Of a stretch of 64,000 bases of DNA, positions 6,277-14,355 are shown one piece after another (within the stretch, counting starts at the first letter, position 1; each line of letters starts with the position of its first letter). The translations under genes and the position numbers were made by a program. The notes below the pieces were generated by a model. That model saw nothing but the letters and a program-made list of their open reading frames with translations. It was not told the DNA's origin and did not search any database. Source of the stretch: Treponema sp. UBA6852 (GTDB lineage Bacteria; Spirochaetota; Spirochaetia; Treponematales; Treponemataceae); assembly GCA_002449305.1 (NCBI GenBank), contig DKDI01000034.1:1-64000 (forward strand). Direction: 5' to 3'.

Positions 6277-8661
6277 ATGAAAGATAGAATTTATTTTAAC
6301 AACGGCTGGGAATTTTCTCCGTCATTCAATGAAAAGATGTTAGATTCAAAGTTCAGAGGAAAGTTCGAGCAAGTAAGAATTCCGCATTCAGTTTGCGAAA
6401 CTCCTTTTAACGGCTTTGACGAAAGTTCATATCAAAAACTAAGCGTTTACAGAAAAACTTTTAAGACAGAAAAGGAATGGGCAGGGAAAAAAATTCTTCT
6501 TACAATAGAAGGCGCAGCTCATCAATGCGATGTTTTTCTAAACGGAAAATTTCTTGCAAGGCACAGCTGCGGATACACAGCGTTCACTGTTGACTTGACA
6601 GATTCACTTTTGCCGGCAGGAAGAAACAACTTGCTCGCCTTAAAACTTGACAGCCGCGAATCATTAAACATTCCGCCGTTTGGATTCGTAATTGACTACA
6701 TGACTTACGGAGGAATCTACAGAGACGTTTATCTTGATATAAAAAATCCTATTTATATAGAAGATATTTTTATAAAAACCAAGGCGAGCCATTTTGAAAC
6801 AGAAATAACTTTGAATTCTTCCGACACAGAAGGATATTCAATTATTCAGCGAGTCGAAAGCTCAAGTTCTGTAGTGGCGCAGATAAACACAGGAGTTCCG
6901 GGAAACAAAATTCTTACTGCGGCAGACGCACAGCCGGTTCATCCGTGGACTCTTGAGCAGCCAGTTCTTTACAATCTTGTTACGGAGCTTATAAATCCAA
7001 AGGGAAAAATTGCAGACAGAAAAACTGTAAGATTCGGATTCAGGGAAATAAGATTTGATGAAACTGGATTTTATCTTAACGGAAAAAAAATAAAACTTCG
7101 AGGACTAAACAGGCATCAGTCATACCCATATGTGGGATACGCAATGCCAAAGAATATTCAGAAAGAAGACGCCGACATTTTGAAATTTGAGCTTGGCGTA
7201 AACTATGTAAGAACCTCGCATTATCCGCAAAGCAAATATTTTATAGACAGATGTGATGAGCTTGGAATTCTTGTGTTCACGGAATTTCCAGGCTGGCAGC
7301 ACATTGGAGACGATGCCTGGAAAGCGCAGGCACTAGAAAACGAAGATGAAATGATTTCGCAGTACAGAAATCATCCTTCAGTATTTATGTGGGGCGTAAG
7401 AATAAACGAAAGCAAAGATGATGATGAATTCTACAAGGCAACAAATTTCCTTGCGCACAAAATAGATTCAACTCGTCCAACTGGCGGCGTAAGATGCATT
7501 AAGAATAGCAACTTGCTGGAAGACGTATATACTTACAACGACTTTAGCCATTCAGGTAAAAACGCCGGAAGCCTTGATAAAATCAAAGTTACAAAAAGCC
7601 ATGGCGGATATTTAGTAACAGAACATTCTGGCCACATGTTCCCAACAAAGTCATTCGACACAGAGCAAAGAAGAACCGAGCACGCAATAAGGCACGCCAC
7701 TGTTCTTGACAGCGTTGCATTGCACGATGACTGCGCAGGCTCAAGCGGATGGTGCGCATTCGACTACAACACTCACAAGGAATTTGGCTCAGGGGACAGA
7801 ATTTGCTATCACGGCGTAATGGATATGTTTAGAAATCCAAAGCTTGCGGCAGCAGTTTACAAAAGCCAGGAAGATTTCACAGGAGATTTTATTGAAGTAA
7901 ATTCCAACATGAGCATAGGCGAATACAACGAAGGACTTTTAGGCGATCTTTGGATTTTTACAAACGCTGATTCAGTAAAGCTTTTTGTAAACAACACTTT
8001 TATAAAGGAATTCAAATCATCTGATTCACCGTTTAAAAATCTTGCGCACGGTCCGATTCTTGTTGACGACATAATTGGAAACAGACTCATTGATGAAGAA
8101 GGAATTTCTGCAAAGAACAGTGAAAAAATAAAAGAACTGATTTTTGCAATAAGAAAATTCGGGCAGAACAGTCTTCCTGCAAAATACAAACTGGAGGCCG
8201 CAAAATTTTTTGCAATGCGTATTGTTTCAAAAGAAAAACTAATCGCGCTCTTTGGAAAGTACATTGGCAACTGGGGCGGAGAATCTTCTTCATATAAATT
8301 TGAAGCGATTAAAAACGGAAAGACTGTAAAAACGCTCGTAAAGTCAATGTGCCAGAACGCAACTTTAAAAGCACAAGTCAATCGCACAATCTTAATAGAA
8401 GAAGAAACTTACGATGTTGCAGAAGTTCATTTGCGGGCAGAAGATGAAAACGGAAATCTTCAGCCTTTTATGCAGGAAGCTGTAATTGCAGAAGCAGAAG
8501 GCGCAATCGAAATAATAGGACCTAAGGCAGTTTCTCTTAAAGGCGGAATGTCAGGCATTTACGTAAAAACAACTGGCACTGCCGGAAAAGGAACTTTAAA
8601 GATAACTGACTGGCAAGGAAAAGAAACCAAGATTAGTTTTACAGTAAAAATTAAAAAATGA
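6277..8661 (+). CDS. Glycoside hydrolase family 2 (beta-galactosidase/glucuronidase-like)
   Basis: A 794-aa retaining glycosidase. Residues 5-155 form the sugar-binding jelly roll, 160-255 an immunoglobulin-like sandwich, and 260 to about 545 the TIM barrel. The catalytic acid/base is E378 in WGVRINES and the likely nucleophile is E449 in LVTEHSG. A C-terminal extension of about 200 residues follows. There is no signal peptide, so it acts in the cytoplasm on imported oligosaccharides. The exact sugar (galactoside, glucuronide or mannoside) cannot be told. It stands alone, with its own promoter 6 nt upstream of ATG and no Shine-Dalgarno site, and no sugar transporter lies beside it. Confidence 0.9.
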   Translation: MKDRIYFNNGWEFSPSFNEKMLDSKFRGKFEQVRIPHSVCETPFNGFDESSYQKLSVYRKTFKTEKEWAGKKILLTIEGAAHQCDVFLNGKFLARHSCGYTAFTVDLTDSLLPAGRNNLLALKLDSRESLNIPPFGFVIDYMTYGGIYRDVYLDIKNPIYIEDIFIKTKASHFETEITLNSSDTEGYSIIQRVESSSSVVAQINTGVPGNKILTAADAQPVHPWTLEQPVLYNLVTELINPKGKIADRKTVRFGFREIRFDETGFYLNGKKIKLRGLNRHQSYPYVGYAMPKNIQKEDADILKFELGVNYVRTSHYPQSKYFIDRCDELGILVFTEFPGWQHIGDDAWKAQALENEDEMISQYRNHPSVFMWGVRINESKDDDEFYKATNFLAHKIDSTRPTGGVRCIKNSNLLEDVYTYNDFSHSGKNAGSLDKIKVTKSHGGYLVTEHSGHMFPTKSFDTEQRRTEHAIRHATVLDSVALHDDCAGSSGWCAFDYNTHKEFGSGDRICYHGVMDMFRNPKLAAAVYKSQEDFTGDFIEVNSNMSIGEYNEGLLGDLWIFTNADSVKLFVNNTFIKEFKSSDSPFKNLAHGPILVDDIIGNRLIDEEGISAKNSEKIKELIFAIRKFGQNSLPAKYKLEAAKFFAMRIVSKEKLIALFGKYIGNWGGESSSYKFEAIKNGKTVKTLVKSMCQNATLKAQVNRTILIEEETYDVAEVHLRAEDENGNLQPFMQEAVIAEAEGAIEIIGPKAVSLKGGMSGIYVKTTGTAGKGTLKITDWQGKETKISFTVKIKK

Positions 8662-8662
8662 C

Positions 8663-8705
8663 AAAAAAATTGCCGTGCATATCAGTCTTATGAAGTGCAC
8701 GGCAA
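8663..8705 (-). terminator. Rho-independent terminator of the adenosine deaminase gene
   Basis: A perfect 10-bp stem (TTGCCGTGCA/TGCACGGCAA, at about 8670-8679 and 8696-8705) is followed on the minus strand by seven T. It lies between two convergent genes and may also slow transcription from the GH2 side. Confidence 0.85.
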
Positions 8706-8744
8706 CAATATTAAAATGCCACTAACAAAATTCAGATTATTCTA

Positions 8745-9791
8745 TTAGTTTGCCCCCGGATGTTTTTTAAACCAATCGTCCCAGGCAGCATCAACATTTT
8801 TGCAATAATTGTCTTTTTCTTCTTGAGAAATAAAAGCAGCCTTGTAGGCATTTTTGATAATCTCTTTTATTTCGTCCAAGGAGAAATTTTGATCTTTGTA
8901 AATATTCCAATATTCATCAATAAGCGAAACTTTAAAGAACGTAGGGTCATCTGTATTCAGCGTAACAAAAACTCCCGCATCGTAAAGTTTTTTTACAGGA
9001 TGATTTTTCATATCACCGTTGAACTCTTTTAAAATAAAAATGTTGCTCGTAGGACAAACTTCAAGCGGAATTTTATTTTCTGCAAGGTACTTCATAAAAT
9101 CAGCATCCTGAGCAGCAGCAATTCCGTGTCCAAGACGTTCAGCCTTGCAAAGTTTCAAACTGTCTTTCATAGAAAAAACACCGCAGCTTTCTCCGGCATG
9201 AGTTACAACATGAAGTCCGTTTTCCTTTGCCTTTACAAAAACATCTTTGTATTCCGCAGCCGGACCTTTTTTTTCATCGCCACCAAGTCCGATTCCAACT
9301 ATATAAGGATTTTTTTCAGCAAGCACAAGATCCAGATTTTTCATTGCATTTTCAACGCCAAACGAGCGGCTCACATCAACAATAAGTTTTACAGTACGCC
9401 CAGAATTTTTCTTTATGCGCTCAATGCTTTTTTGAACAATGCTAATCATGTCGTGAAAATTCCAGCCTTTCTTTAAATGCGAAGTCGGGCTGAAAAAAGT
9501 TTCGCAGTAAACAATATTGTTTTTGTTCAAGTAGTCTTCAAAATCCTTGAACATATATTCAAAGTCATTTATGTTTGTAAAATAAGACTGGATTTTTATA
9601 AAGGAAGAAAGAAAGCCCGTCAAATCATCATACTCAAAAAGAGAGTTGAATTCCTCATCTGACATATCCTGATTAAAATTACGCTTATAAACTTTCTTTA
9701 CGGTTTCCCTGCTTAAAACAGCTTCCTCGTGAACATGAAGCTCGGCTTTTGGAATACTTTCCAGCAAATCATAAAATTCTTCTTTCTTCAT
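8745..9791 (-). CDS. add: Adenosine deaminase family protein
   Basis: About 348 aa. It probably converts adenosine (or a close analogue) to inosine in purine salvage, using a metal-dependent TIM barrel. Visible motifs are the metal-binding HxH in KAELHVHEE near residue 20, HAGE, the LGHGIAA histidine, CPTSN and the metal-binding aspartates in LNTDDP. The start at 9791 (MKKEEFYDLLE) is chosen because the longer frame adds 45 unconserved residues and crosses a promoter: TATAAT (9801-9806) lies 9 nt before this ATG. There is no Shine-Dalgarno site. The substrate could also be a modified adenosine, as the usual HLEG after the HxH is replaced by HEEA. Confidence 0.88.
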   Translation of the reverse strand: MKKEEFYDLLESIPKAELHVHEEAVLSRETVKKVYKRNFNQDMSDEEFNSLFEYDDLTGFLSSFIKIQSYFTNINDFEYMFKDFEDYLNKNNIVYCETFFSPTSHLKKGWNFHDMISIVQKSIERIKKNSGRTVKLIVDVSRSFGVENAMKNLDLVLAEKNPYIVGIGLGGDEKKGPAAEYKDVFVKAKENGLHVVTHAGESCGVFSMKDSLKLCKAERLGHGIAAAQDADFMKYLAENKIPLEVCPTSNIFILKEFNGDMKNHPVKKLYDAGVFVTLNTDDPTFFKVSLIDEYWNIYKDQNFSLDEIKEIIKNAYKAAFISQEEKDNYCKNVDAAWDDWFKKHPGAN

Positions 9792-9800
9792 ATAGAAGAT

Positions 9801-9806
9801 ATTATA
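9801..9806 (-). promoter_or_regulatory. -10 box of the adenosine deaminase promoter
   Basis: TATAAT on the minus strand with an upstream TG (extended -10, TGTTATAAT), 9 nt before the ATG at 9791; the best -35 (TTGATT) is at a short 15-nt spacing. Confidence 0.5.
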
Positions 9807-9936
9807 ACACAGAATATTTAAAATCAACAGGCTAAATTTATCAAAGGCAATTTTACTTGACAGCGCATTTTTTCCATAGTATTTTAATATTGCACGATTC
9901 CTTGCCAAGGCTTTGTGAATCTGCAAGGAATTATTT

Positions 9937-10269
9937 ATGTCAAAAAGACTTTACGTTGGAAACTTGAGCTATGCTACAACACAAGACACATTAAGCTCAT
10001 TATTTTCTACTTATGGGAATGTTGTTTCTGCAACAATTATTATTGACCGCGACACAAACCAGTCAAAAGGTTTCGGCTTTGTTGAAATGGAAGATTCTGC
10101 GGAAACAGACAAGGCAATCGCTGAGCTTGCTGGCAAAGAAGTTGACGGACGCAAAATCCGCGTAAACTATGCAGAAGAAAAAAAGCCTCGTGAGCAGCGT
10201 TCAAGTTTTTCAAGGAACGGCGGAAGAAGATTTGGTTCAAATGACCGCCGCAGAAACGGAGACTACTAG
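9937..10269 (+). CDS. RRM-domain RNA-binding protein
   Basis: 110 aa. One RNA-recognition motif fills residues 3-80, with RNP2 LYVGNL and RNP1 KGFGFVEM containing the RNA-stacking aromatics. The tail (residues 85-110) is Arg/Gly/Ser-rich (RNGGRRFGSNDRRR). This is the bacterial cold-shock-like, glycine-rich RNA-binding type, thought to act as an RNA chaperone in the cytoplasm. A ribosome-binding site AAGGA lies 7 nt before ATG. The start of the M28 peptidase follows 6 nt after its stop, so the two are probably one transcript, though no functional link is evident. Confidence 0.93.
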   Translation: MSKRLYVGNLSYATTQDTLSSLFSTYGNVVSATIIIDRDTNQSKGFGFVEMEDSAETDKAIAELAGKEVDGRKIRVNYAEEKKPREQRSSFSRNGGRRFGSNDRRRNGDY

Positions 10270-10275
10270 AACATC

Positions 10276-11172
10276 ATGGGATTCCTTCCGAATGAGTTTT
10301 CAGAATATCTAGCTCAAGACTGCAACCGAGCGGACTTTATACAGAAATGGCTTGAAAGCCGCGGTGTAACTTCCAACCGTGTTGTAATAGACGGAAAGAA
10401 TCACATTTTAGTTCAGTTTGGCTCTTCAAGCTACAATTCTCAGTTTAAAATAAAAACTGTAATTGCCCACCATGACAGAGTTCCAGAAAGTCCTGGCGCA
10501 AACGACAACAGCGCGGCTGACTGGCAGCTTATGAACTGGGCAGTGTGGCTTAAAAATTATCCTTCATTCCATAATGTAAGAATTTTTTTTACAGACGGAG
10601 AAGAGCTCGGCTGGACTGTAACAAACCAAGGCGCATTTGGAATTGCAAAAACTTTTCAGCGTCTTGGAATTACAAACGATGATGTCTATGTTTTTGACGC
10701 TTGCGGACGCGGTGAAATTCCGATTCTTTCAAAAAGTGGTTTAAGTTCACTGGCTTCCGCAAAATTCAAATCTCAATTCAACGACCTTTACGCAAGAACA
10801 CAAAATATTTTAAAGCGCGCCACAGACGGCAGATGGATGACACTTCCAGTTCCGTACAGCGACAACGCATCTTTTCTTGCCTGTGGAATTCCAGCAGTCG
10901 CAATTACACTTTTACCAGCAGAAGAAGCTTCACTTTATGCAAGAAAAATCAACAGCGACAAATCTCTTGAAGATGCGGTTATGAACAGGGAAACTTCAAA
11001 GCAAAAACGCATTGAAGAAAATATTCCGGACTTTTCATACAAAGAGCACCTGCCCTACACTTGGCGCCTTTTCCACACACAAAGCGACAACATAGACTCG
11101 CTGACTCCTGCAAGCTTTAAAGTAATGGAATCAATTTTAAAATCTCTTACGGAAAGCAAAACTCCATGCTAA
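10276..11172 (+). CDS. M28-family zinc aminopeptidase-like protein
   Basis: 298 aa. The pattern fits a co-catalytic zinc peptidase: the first ligand pair in IAHHDRV, the bridging aspartate in GANDNSAA, and the catalytic/ligand glutamates in TDGEELGW. A further Asp/His set comes from VFDACGRG and LFHTQSDN. No signal peptide is visible, so it acts inside the cell. It may be a peptidase or a related deacylase. The gene follows the RRM gene closely and overlaps the convergent EamA gene by 4 nt at its 3' end. Confidence 0.8.
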   Translation: MGFLPNEFSEYLAQDCNRADFIQKWLESRGVTSNRVVIDGKNHILVQFGSSSYNSQFKIKTVIAHHDRVPESPGANDNSAADWQLMNWAVWLKNYPSFHNVRIFFTDGEELGWTVTNQGAFGIAKTFQRLGITNDDVYVFDACGRGEIPILSKSGLSSLASAKFKSQFNDLYARTQNILKRATDGRWMTLPVPYSDNASFLACGIPAVAITLLPAEEASLYARKINSDKSLEDAVMNRETSKQKRIEENIPDFSYKEHLPYTWRLFHTQSDNIDSLTPASFKVMESILKSLTESKTPC

Positions 11173-12068
11173 TTTTCAGCTTGCCTTTTAGCCGCAATTT
11201 TTGAATTGTAAATAAAAACAAAGACGGCAGTTCCAATTATAATAAAATATCCTGCAATGCTAAAAACGTCCGGAATCTGATCAAGAAAAACAAATCCAAG
11301 AATTCCTGCAAAAACAATATTTGAATAATCATAAATTGAAATTTTTGAAGCCGGAGCATTAAAGTAAGCATTTGTCATTCCGAACTGACCGCAAGCAGCT
11401 CCAAGTCCCGCGCAAAGCAAAATCAGAACTTGAAACAAAGTCATAGGCACGTGGCAAAAGAAAACAAACGGAATTGCAAGCAAACTTGAAAAAAGTGAAA
11501 AGAAAACAATTATAAAATCTCCGCAAACATTATACGAATGAAGTTTTCTTACAAAGCAAGACGCAAAGCCAGCTCCCATTCCGCCGACAAAAGCAAAAAG
11601 AGCCGGAAAAACTTTTACAAAATCAAATGTGGGCTTAATAACAAAAAGCGAGCCGGCAAAAACAACAATCAATGAAAATGCAGAAACAAAATTTGGCTTT
11701 TCACCAAGAATGAAAATGCTTGCAACCACAGCAAAAAATGGCGACATTTTATTCAGCATAGCGGCATCAGAAATATTCATAAAGCCCAAAGCATAAAAGT
11801 TTCCAAAAATTCCAAGAGAACCAACTGCCGATCTTAAAAGCAAAAATTTCCAAGCCTCACGAGGAATGTAAAGAACCGATTTGTCTTTTTTTGCCTTCAT
11901 GCACAAAGTCGAAAAAGCAACAAAGAACGCAATGAGGTTTCTAAAAAGAGTTTTCTGAACAAAAGGAATGTTTCCTGCCAAACGGACGCAAAGTCCCATT
12001 ACCGCAAATCCAAATGCAGAAAATAAAATCCAGCAAACTCCAAGCTTTAAGTTTTCTTGCTTTTCCAT
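11169..12068 (-). CDS. EamA/DMT-family transporter
   Basis: About 299 aa with ten predicted transmembrane helices in two EamA repeats, the usual size for drug/metabolite transporters. The glutamate in FILGEKPN ends helix 4 of the first repeat and FLDQIPD is its counterpart in the second. The substrate is unknown; relatives export amino acids, nucleosides or take up metabolites. The ATG at 12068 (MEKQENLKLG) is preferred over an in-frame GTG at 12074, because TATAAT (12078-12083) lies 9 nt upstream of it. There is no clear Shine-Dalgarno site. The gene is convergent with the M28 peptidase and divergent from the RluA-type gene. Confidence 0.85.
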   Translation of the reverse strand: MEKQENLKLGVCWILFSAFGFAVMGLCVRLAGNIPFVQKTLFRNLIAFFVAFSTLCMKAKKDKSVLYIPREAWKFLLLRSAVGSLGIFGNFYALGFMNISDAAMLNKMSPFFAVVASIFILGEKPNFVSAFSLIVVFAGSLFVIKPTFDFVKVFPALFAFVGGMGAGFASCFVRKLHSYNVCGDFIIVFFSLFSSLLAIPFVFFCHVPMTLFQVLILLCAGLGAACGQFGMTNAYFNAPASKISIYDYSNIVFAGILGFVFLDQIPDVFSIAGYFIIIGTAVFVFIYNSKIAAKRQAEN

Positions 12069-12077
12069 ATTCACAAG

Positions 12078-12083
12078 ATTATA
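12078..12083 (-). promoter_or_regulatory. -10 box of the EamA gene
   Basis: TATAAT on the minus strand, 9 nt before the ATG at 12068; an A-rich weak -35 lies at about the expected distance. Confidence 0.45.
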
Positions 12084-12123
12084 AAACCTTGCATTTTTTT
12101 TGTAAATTAAAATTCAGCGGAAA

Positions 12124-12152
12124 TTGAATTTATTCAAAATGAAGTTTATTAT
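12124..12152 (+). promoter_or_regulatory. Promoter of the RluA-type gene (leaderless geometry)
   Basis: TTGAAT (12124-12129), 17-nt spacer, TATTAT (12147-12152), then 6 nt to ATG at 12159. No Shine-Dalgarno site can fit. Confidence 0.65.
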
Positions 12153-12158
12153 AAAGCG

Positions 12159-13082
12159 ATGATTGAAAAAACTTGGACATCAAACGAAAAGAAAACTTTA
12201 AATGAATTTTTAAGGCAAAAAATTCCAGAGCTTCTTGAAGGCGAAATTTCCAACAGCAAAATCAGACGCTTAATTGTTTCCGGCGCAGTTTATGTAAATT
12301 CCAATCAATGCAGAATTCCTTCATTTAAAATAAATTCAGGAAGCACAGTTAAAGTTTTAATTGACAAGGAAAAATTCTTTTTTGAAAAACAGCCGGAAGA
12401 TACAGATTTCGAACTTACAGAAAAAGATGTTCTTTTTGAAGATGAATATTTAATCGCAATAAACAAACCGCCTTTTCTTCCAACCGAACAGACAATTACA
12501 GGTCAAAGAAAAAACGCCCACGACTGCACAGTAAAATATTTGTGGCAAAAAAATCCTTCTCTTAGAAATCCGCCATACGTTGGAATAATGCACAGACTGG
12601 ACAGAGAAACAAGCGGAATTCTTTTGTTCACAAAAAGCCGCAGTATAAACAAAGAAATTTCTGAAATGTTTAAAAACCGCGGAATAAAAAAAATCTACAG
12701 AGCAGTCTGCACTGGAAAACTTCCTGAAAAAAAAGAATTCACTGTTGAAAATTTTATTGCGCGGATTTCACCAAAAAGCTCAGCTTGCAAAATGGGAATT
12801 GTTCCAGAATCAAAGGGTGGACTTTTTGCAAAAACTGACTTTAAGATAATTTCAGAAAAAAGCAGCATTATCCAAATTGACTGCCAGCTGCACACGGGGC
12901 GGACACATCAAATAAGAGTTCAGCTTGCAAGTGTGAATCTTCCAATTGCAGGCGATGAGCTTTACGGCGGAATAAAATCAGACAGAATAAAACTTCATGC
13001 AAGAAAAATGGAATTTGTGCATCCAGTTTCAAAAGAAAAAATTACAATTGAATCAGAAATTCCAAAGGACTTTTTTAATTGA
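12159..13082 (+). CDS. RluA-family pseudouridine synthase
   Basis: 307 aa. An S4 RNA-binding domain (residues 15-70, with SNSKIRRLIVSGAVYVN) precedes the RluA catalytic domain. The catalytic aspartate lies in HRLDRETSG (around residue 150) and the family motif HTGRTHQIRVQL occurs near residue 248. It isomerises uridine in rRNA or tRNA; the target is not evident, as RluA, RluC and RluD groups share these motifs. The S4 domain and length suggest an RluC/RluD-like rRNA enzyme. The gene is probably read from a leaderless transcript. It ends 4 nt before the convergent rsgA stop. Confidence 0.9.
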   Translation: MIEKTWTSNEKKTLNEFLRQKIPELLEGEISNSKIRRLIVSGAVYVNSNQCRIPSFKINSGSTVKVLIDKEKFFFEKQPEDTDFELTEKDVLFEDEYLIAINKPPFLPTEQTITGQRKNAHDCTVKYLWQKNPSLRNPPYVGIMHRLDRETSGILLFTKSRSINKEISEMFKNRGIKKIYRAVCTGKLPEKKEFTVENFIARISPKSSACKMGIVPESKGGLFAKTDFKIISEKSSIIQIDCQLHTGRTHQIRVQLASVNLPIAGDELYGGIKSDRIKLHARKMEFVHPVSKEKITIESEIPKDFFN

Positions 13083-13086
13083 AAAA

Positions 13087-14043
13087 CTAGTCGCCCCAAA
13101 CGCCGGTTTTTAATTCCTCAAAAGTTTTTTTCCAGCTTTCGTAGCGCGCCTTTGAAATTTTTCCCTCTTCGACAGCTTTGCAAATTGCGCAGCCTTTTTC
13201 TTTTATATGTGAACAGCTCATTCCAAAACTGCATTTTCCAATAAACGGAAAAAATTCTTTGTAATAAAGCGCAAGATTTTCCGCGGAAATTCCGTGCAGC
13301 AAAAAAGTTTTTACGCCCGGAGTATCGATTATATTTGCAACCGCATCTTTTCTTCCGCCCATTAGAGCTTCGTTCAGCTGAAGATGAATCAGCGTGCCTT
13401 TTGTTGTTGTATGAGTTCCCTTGCCGTATTTTTTGGAAAGGCTGCCAGTTTTTAAAACAACATTGTTGTCAAGAACATTTATTATAGAACTTTTTCCAAC
13501 GCCGCTTTTTCCAACAAAGGCGCAAGTTTTGTTTTCAATGAAATTCGCAAGCTCTTCAATTCCTTCGCCAGTCTTTGCGCTTGAACGGATTATTTTGTAT
13601 CCAATTTCTTCCCAGTTCAAAAGCCGCTCTTTAAATTCATCCGACTGCGGAAGTTCATATTTATTGCAGACAATCACTGGAGTTATTTTCTGAAAATCCG
13701 CCTGAACAAGAGCACGGTCAATAAAGCGCGGTTTAAAAGGAGGCTCGTCTGGAGTTGTAACAATCAGAAGATAATCCAAATTTGAAGCAAGAACCTGAGG
13801 CTGTCTTTTTTTTACATTCCAACGCACAAATTCATTTTTGCGAGGAACAAGATTTTTTATAAGACCTTTTTCATCTTCAAGGGAATCATCATCCAAAATA
13901 ACAATGTCGCCTGGCGCAAGCGGATTGTAATAGCCTTTTCCGTCTTTTAAAATTTTTCCTTTTAGAGAACATTCTCGGACATAGCCGTCATCGCATTCAA
14001 CCTGAAAAACATTTTTACTTCCATCTAAAACAAGTCCATTCAT
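13087..14043 (-). CDS. rsgA: Ribosome small-subunit biogenesis GTPase RsgA
   Basis: 318 aa. The circularly permuted GTPase order is plain: an N-terminal OB fold (residues 1-75), then G4 (VCNKYEL) before G1 (GKSGVGKSS, about 175) and G3 (DTPGV, about 240). A C-terminal zinc site follows in CSFGMSCSHIKEKGCAIC. RsgA checks late 30S maturation and hydrolyses GTP when bound to the decoding region. A -35 TTGACA (14079-14084) with a weak TTTACT -10 lies upstream, giving a very short leader and no Shine-Dalgarno site. The gene is monocistronic and convergent with the RluA-type gene. Confidence 0.95.
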   Translation of the reverse strand: MNGLVLDGSKNVFQVECDDGYVRECSLKGKILKDGKGYYNPLAPGDIVILDDDSLEDEKGLIKNLVPRKNEFVRWNVKKRQPQVLASNLDYLLIVTTPDEPPFKPRFIDRALVQADFQKITPVIVCNKYELPQSDEFKERLLNWEEIGYKIIRSSAKTGEGIEELANFIENKTCAFVGKSGVGKSSIINVLDNNVVLKTGSLSKKYGKGTHTTTKGTLIHLQLNEALMGGRKDAVANIIDTPGVKTFLLHGISAENLALYYKEFFPFIGKCSFGMSCSHIKEKGCAICKAVEEGKISKARYESWKKTFEELKTGVWGD

Positions 14044-14131
14044 ATAACTAATAAAAGTAAAAAAGAAAACGCAAACTGTGTCAAGGGGAAAATTTTGTTC
14101 AAATTATTTTGCAAAAAACAATAAAATGCTC

Positions 14132-14160
14132 TTGACCAAATTTATTTTAGAGTATATGAT
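14132..14160 (+). promoter_or_regulatory. Promoter of tRNA-Lys
   Basis: TTGACC (14132-14137), 17-nt spacer, TATGAT (14155-14160), about 23 nt before the mature tRNA. Confidence 0.65.
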
Positions 14161-14183
14161 ACTAATCACGTTGAAAAACGGAT

Positions 14184-14256
14184 GGGCTACTAGCTCAGTA
14201 GGTAGAGCAACGCCCTTTTAAGGCGTGGGTCTCGTGTTCGAATCACGAGTAGCTCA
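14184..14256 (+). tRNA. tRNA-Lys (anticodon TTT)
   Basis: 73 nt that fold into a full cloverleaf. The acceptor stem is GGGCTAC/GTAGCTC with one G-T pair. The anticodon stem ACGCC/GGCGT carries the loop CTTTTAA (anticodon TTT). The T arm is CTCGTG-TTCGAAT-CACGAG. The discriminator is A and CCA is not encoded. Confidence 0.97.
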
Positions 14257-14257
14257 G

Positions 14258-14292
14258 TAAAAGGCACTTGATTTTCGAGTGTCTTTTTTATT
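14258..14292 (+). terminator. Rho-independent terminator after tRNA-Lys
   Basis: Stem GGCACT/AGTGTC with a 9-nt loop, then TTTTTTATTTTT. The remainder of this intergenic region to 14355 holds nothing else that I can support. Confidence 0.75.
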
Positions 14293-14355
14293 TTTAAACA
14301 ATTTTGAATTAATTAATTTGCAGCAAACATTGAAATATAAAAATCACCTTTCAAA

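Noticed and set aside
7857..8387. Antisense 176-aa frame in the GH2 gene
   Set aside because: No ribosome-binding site or family match; it mirrors the codon pattern of the real gene on the other strand.
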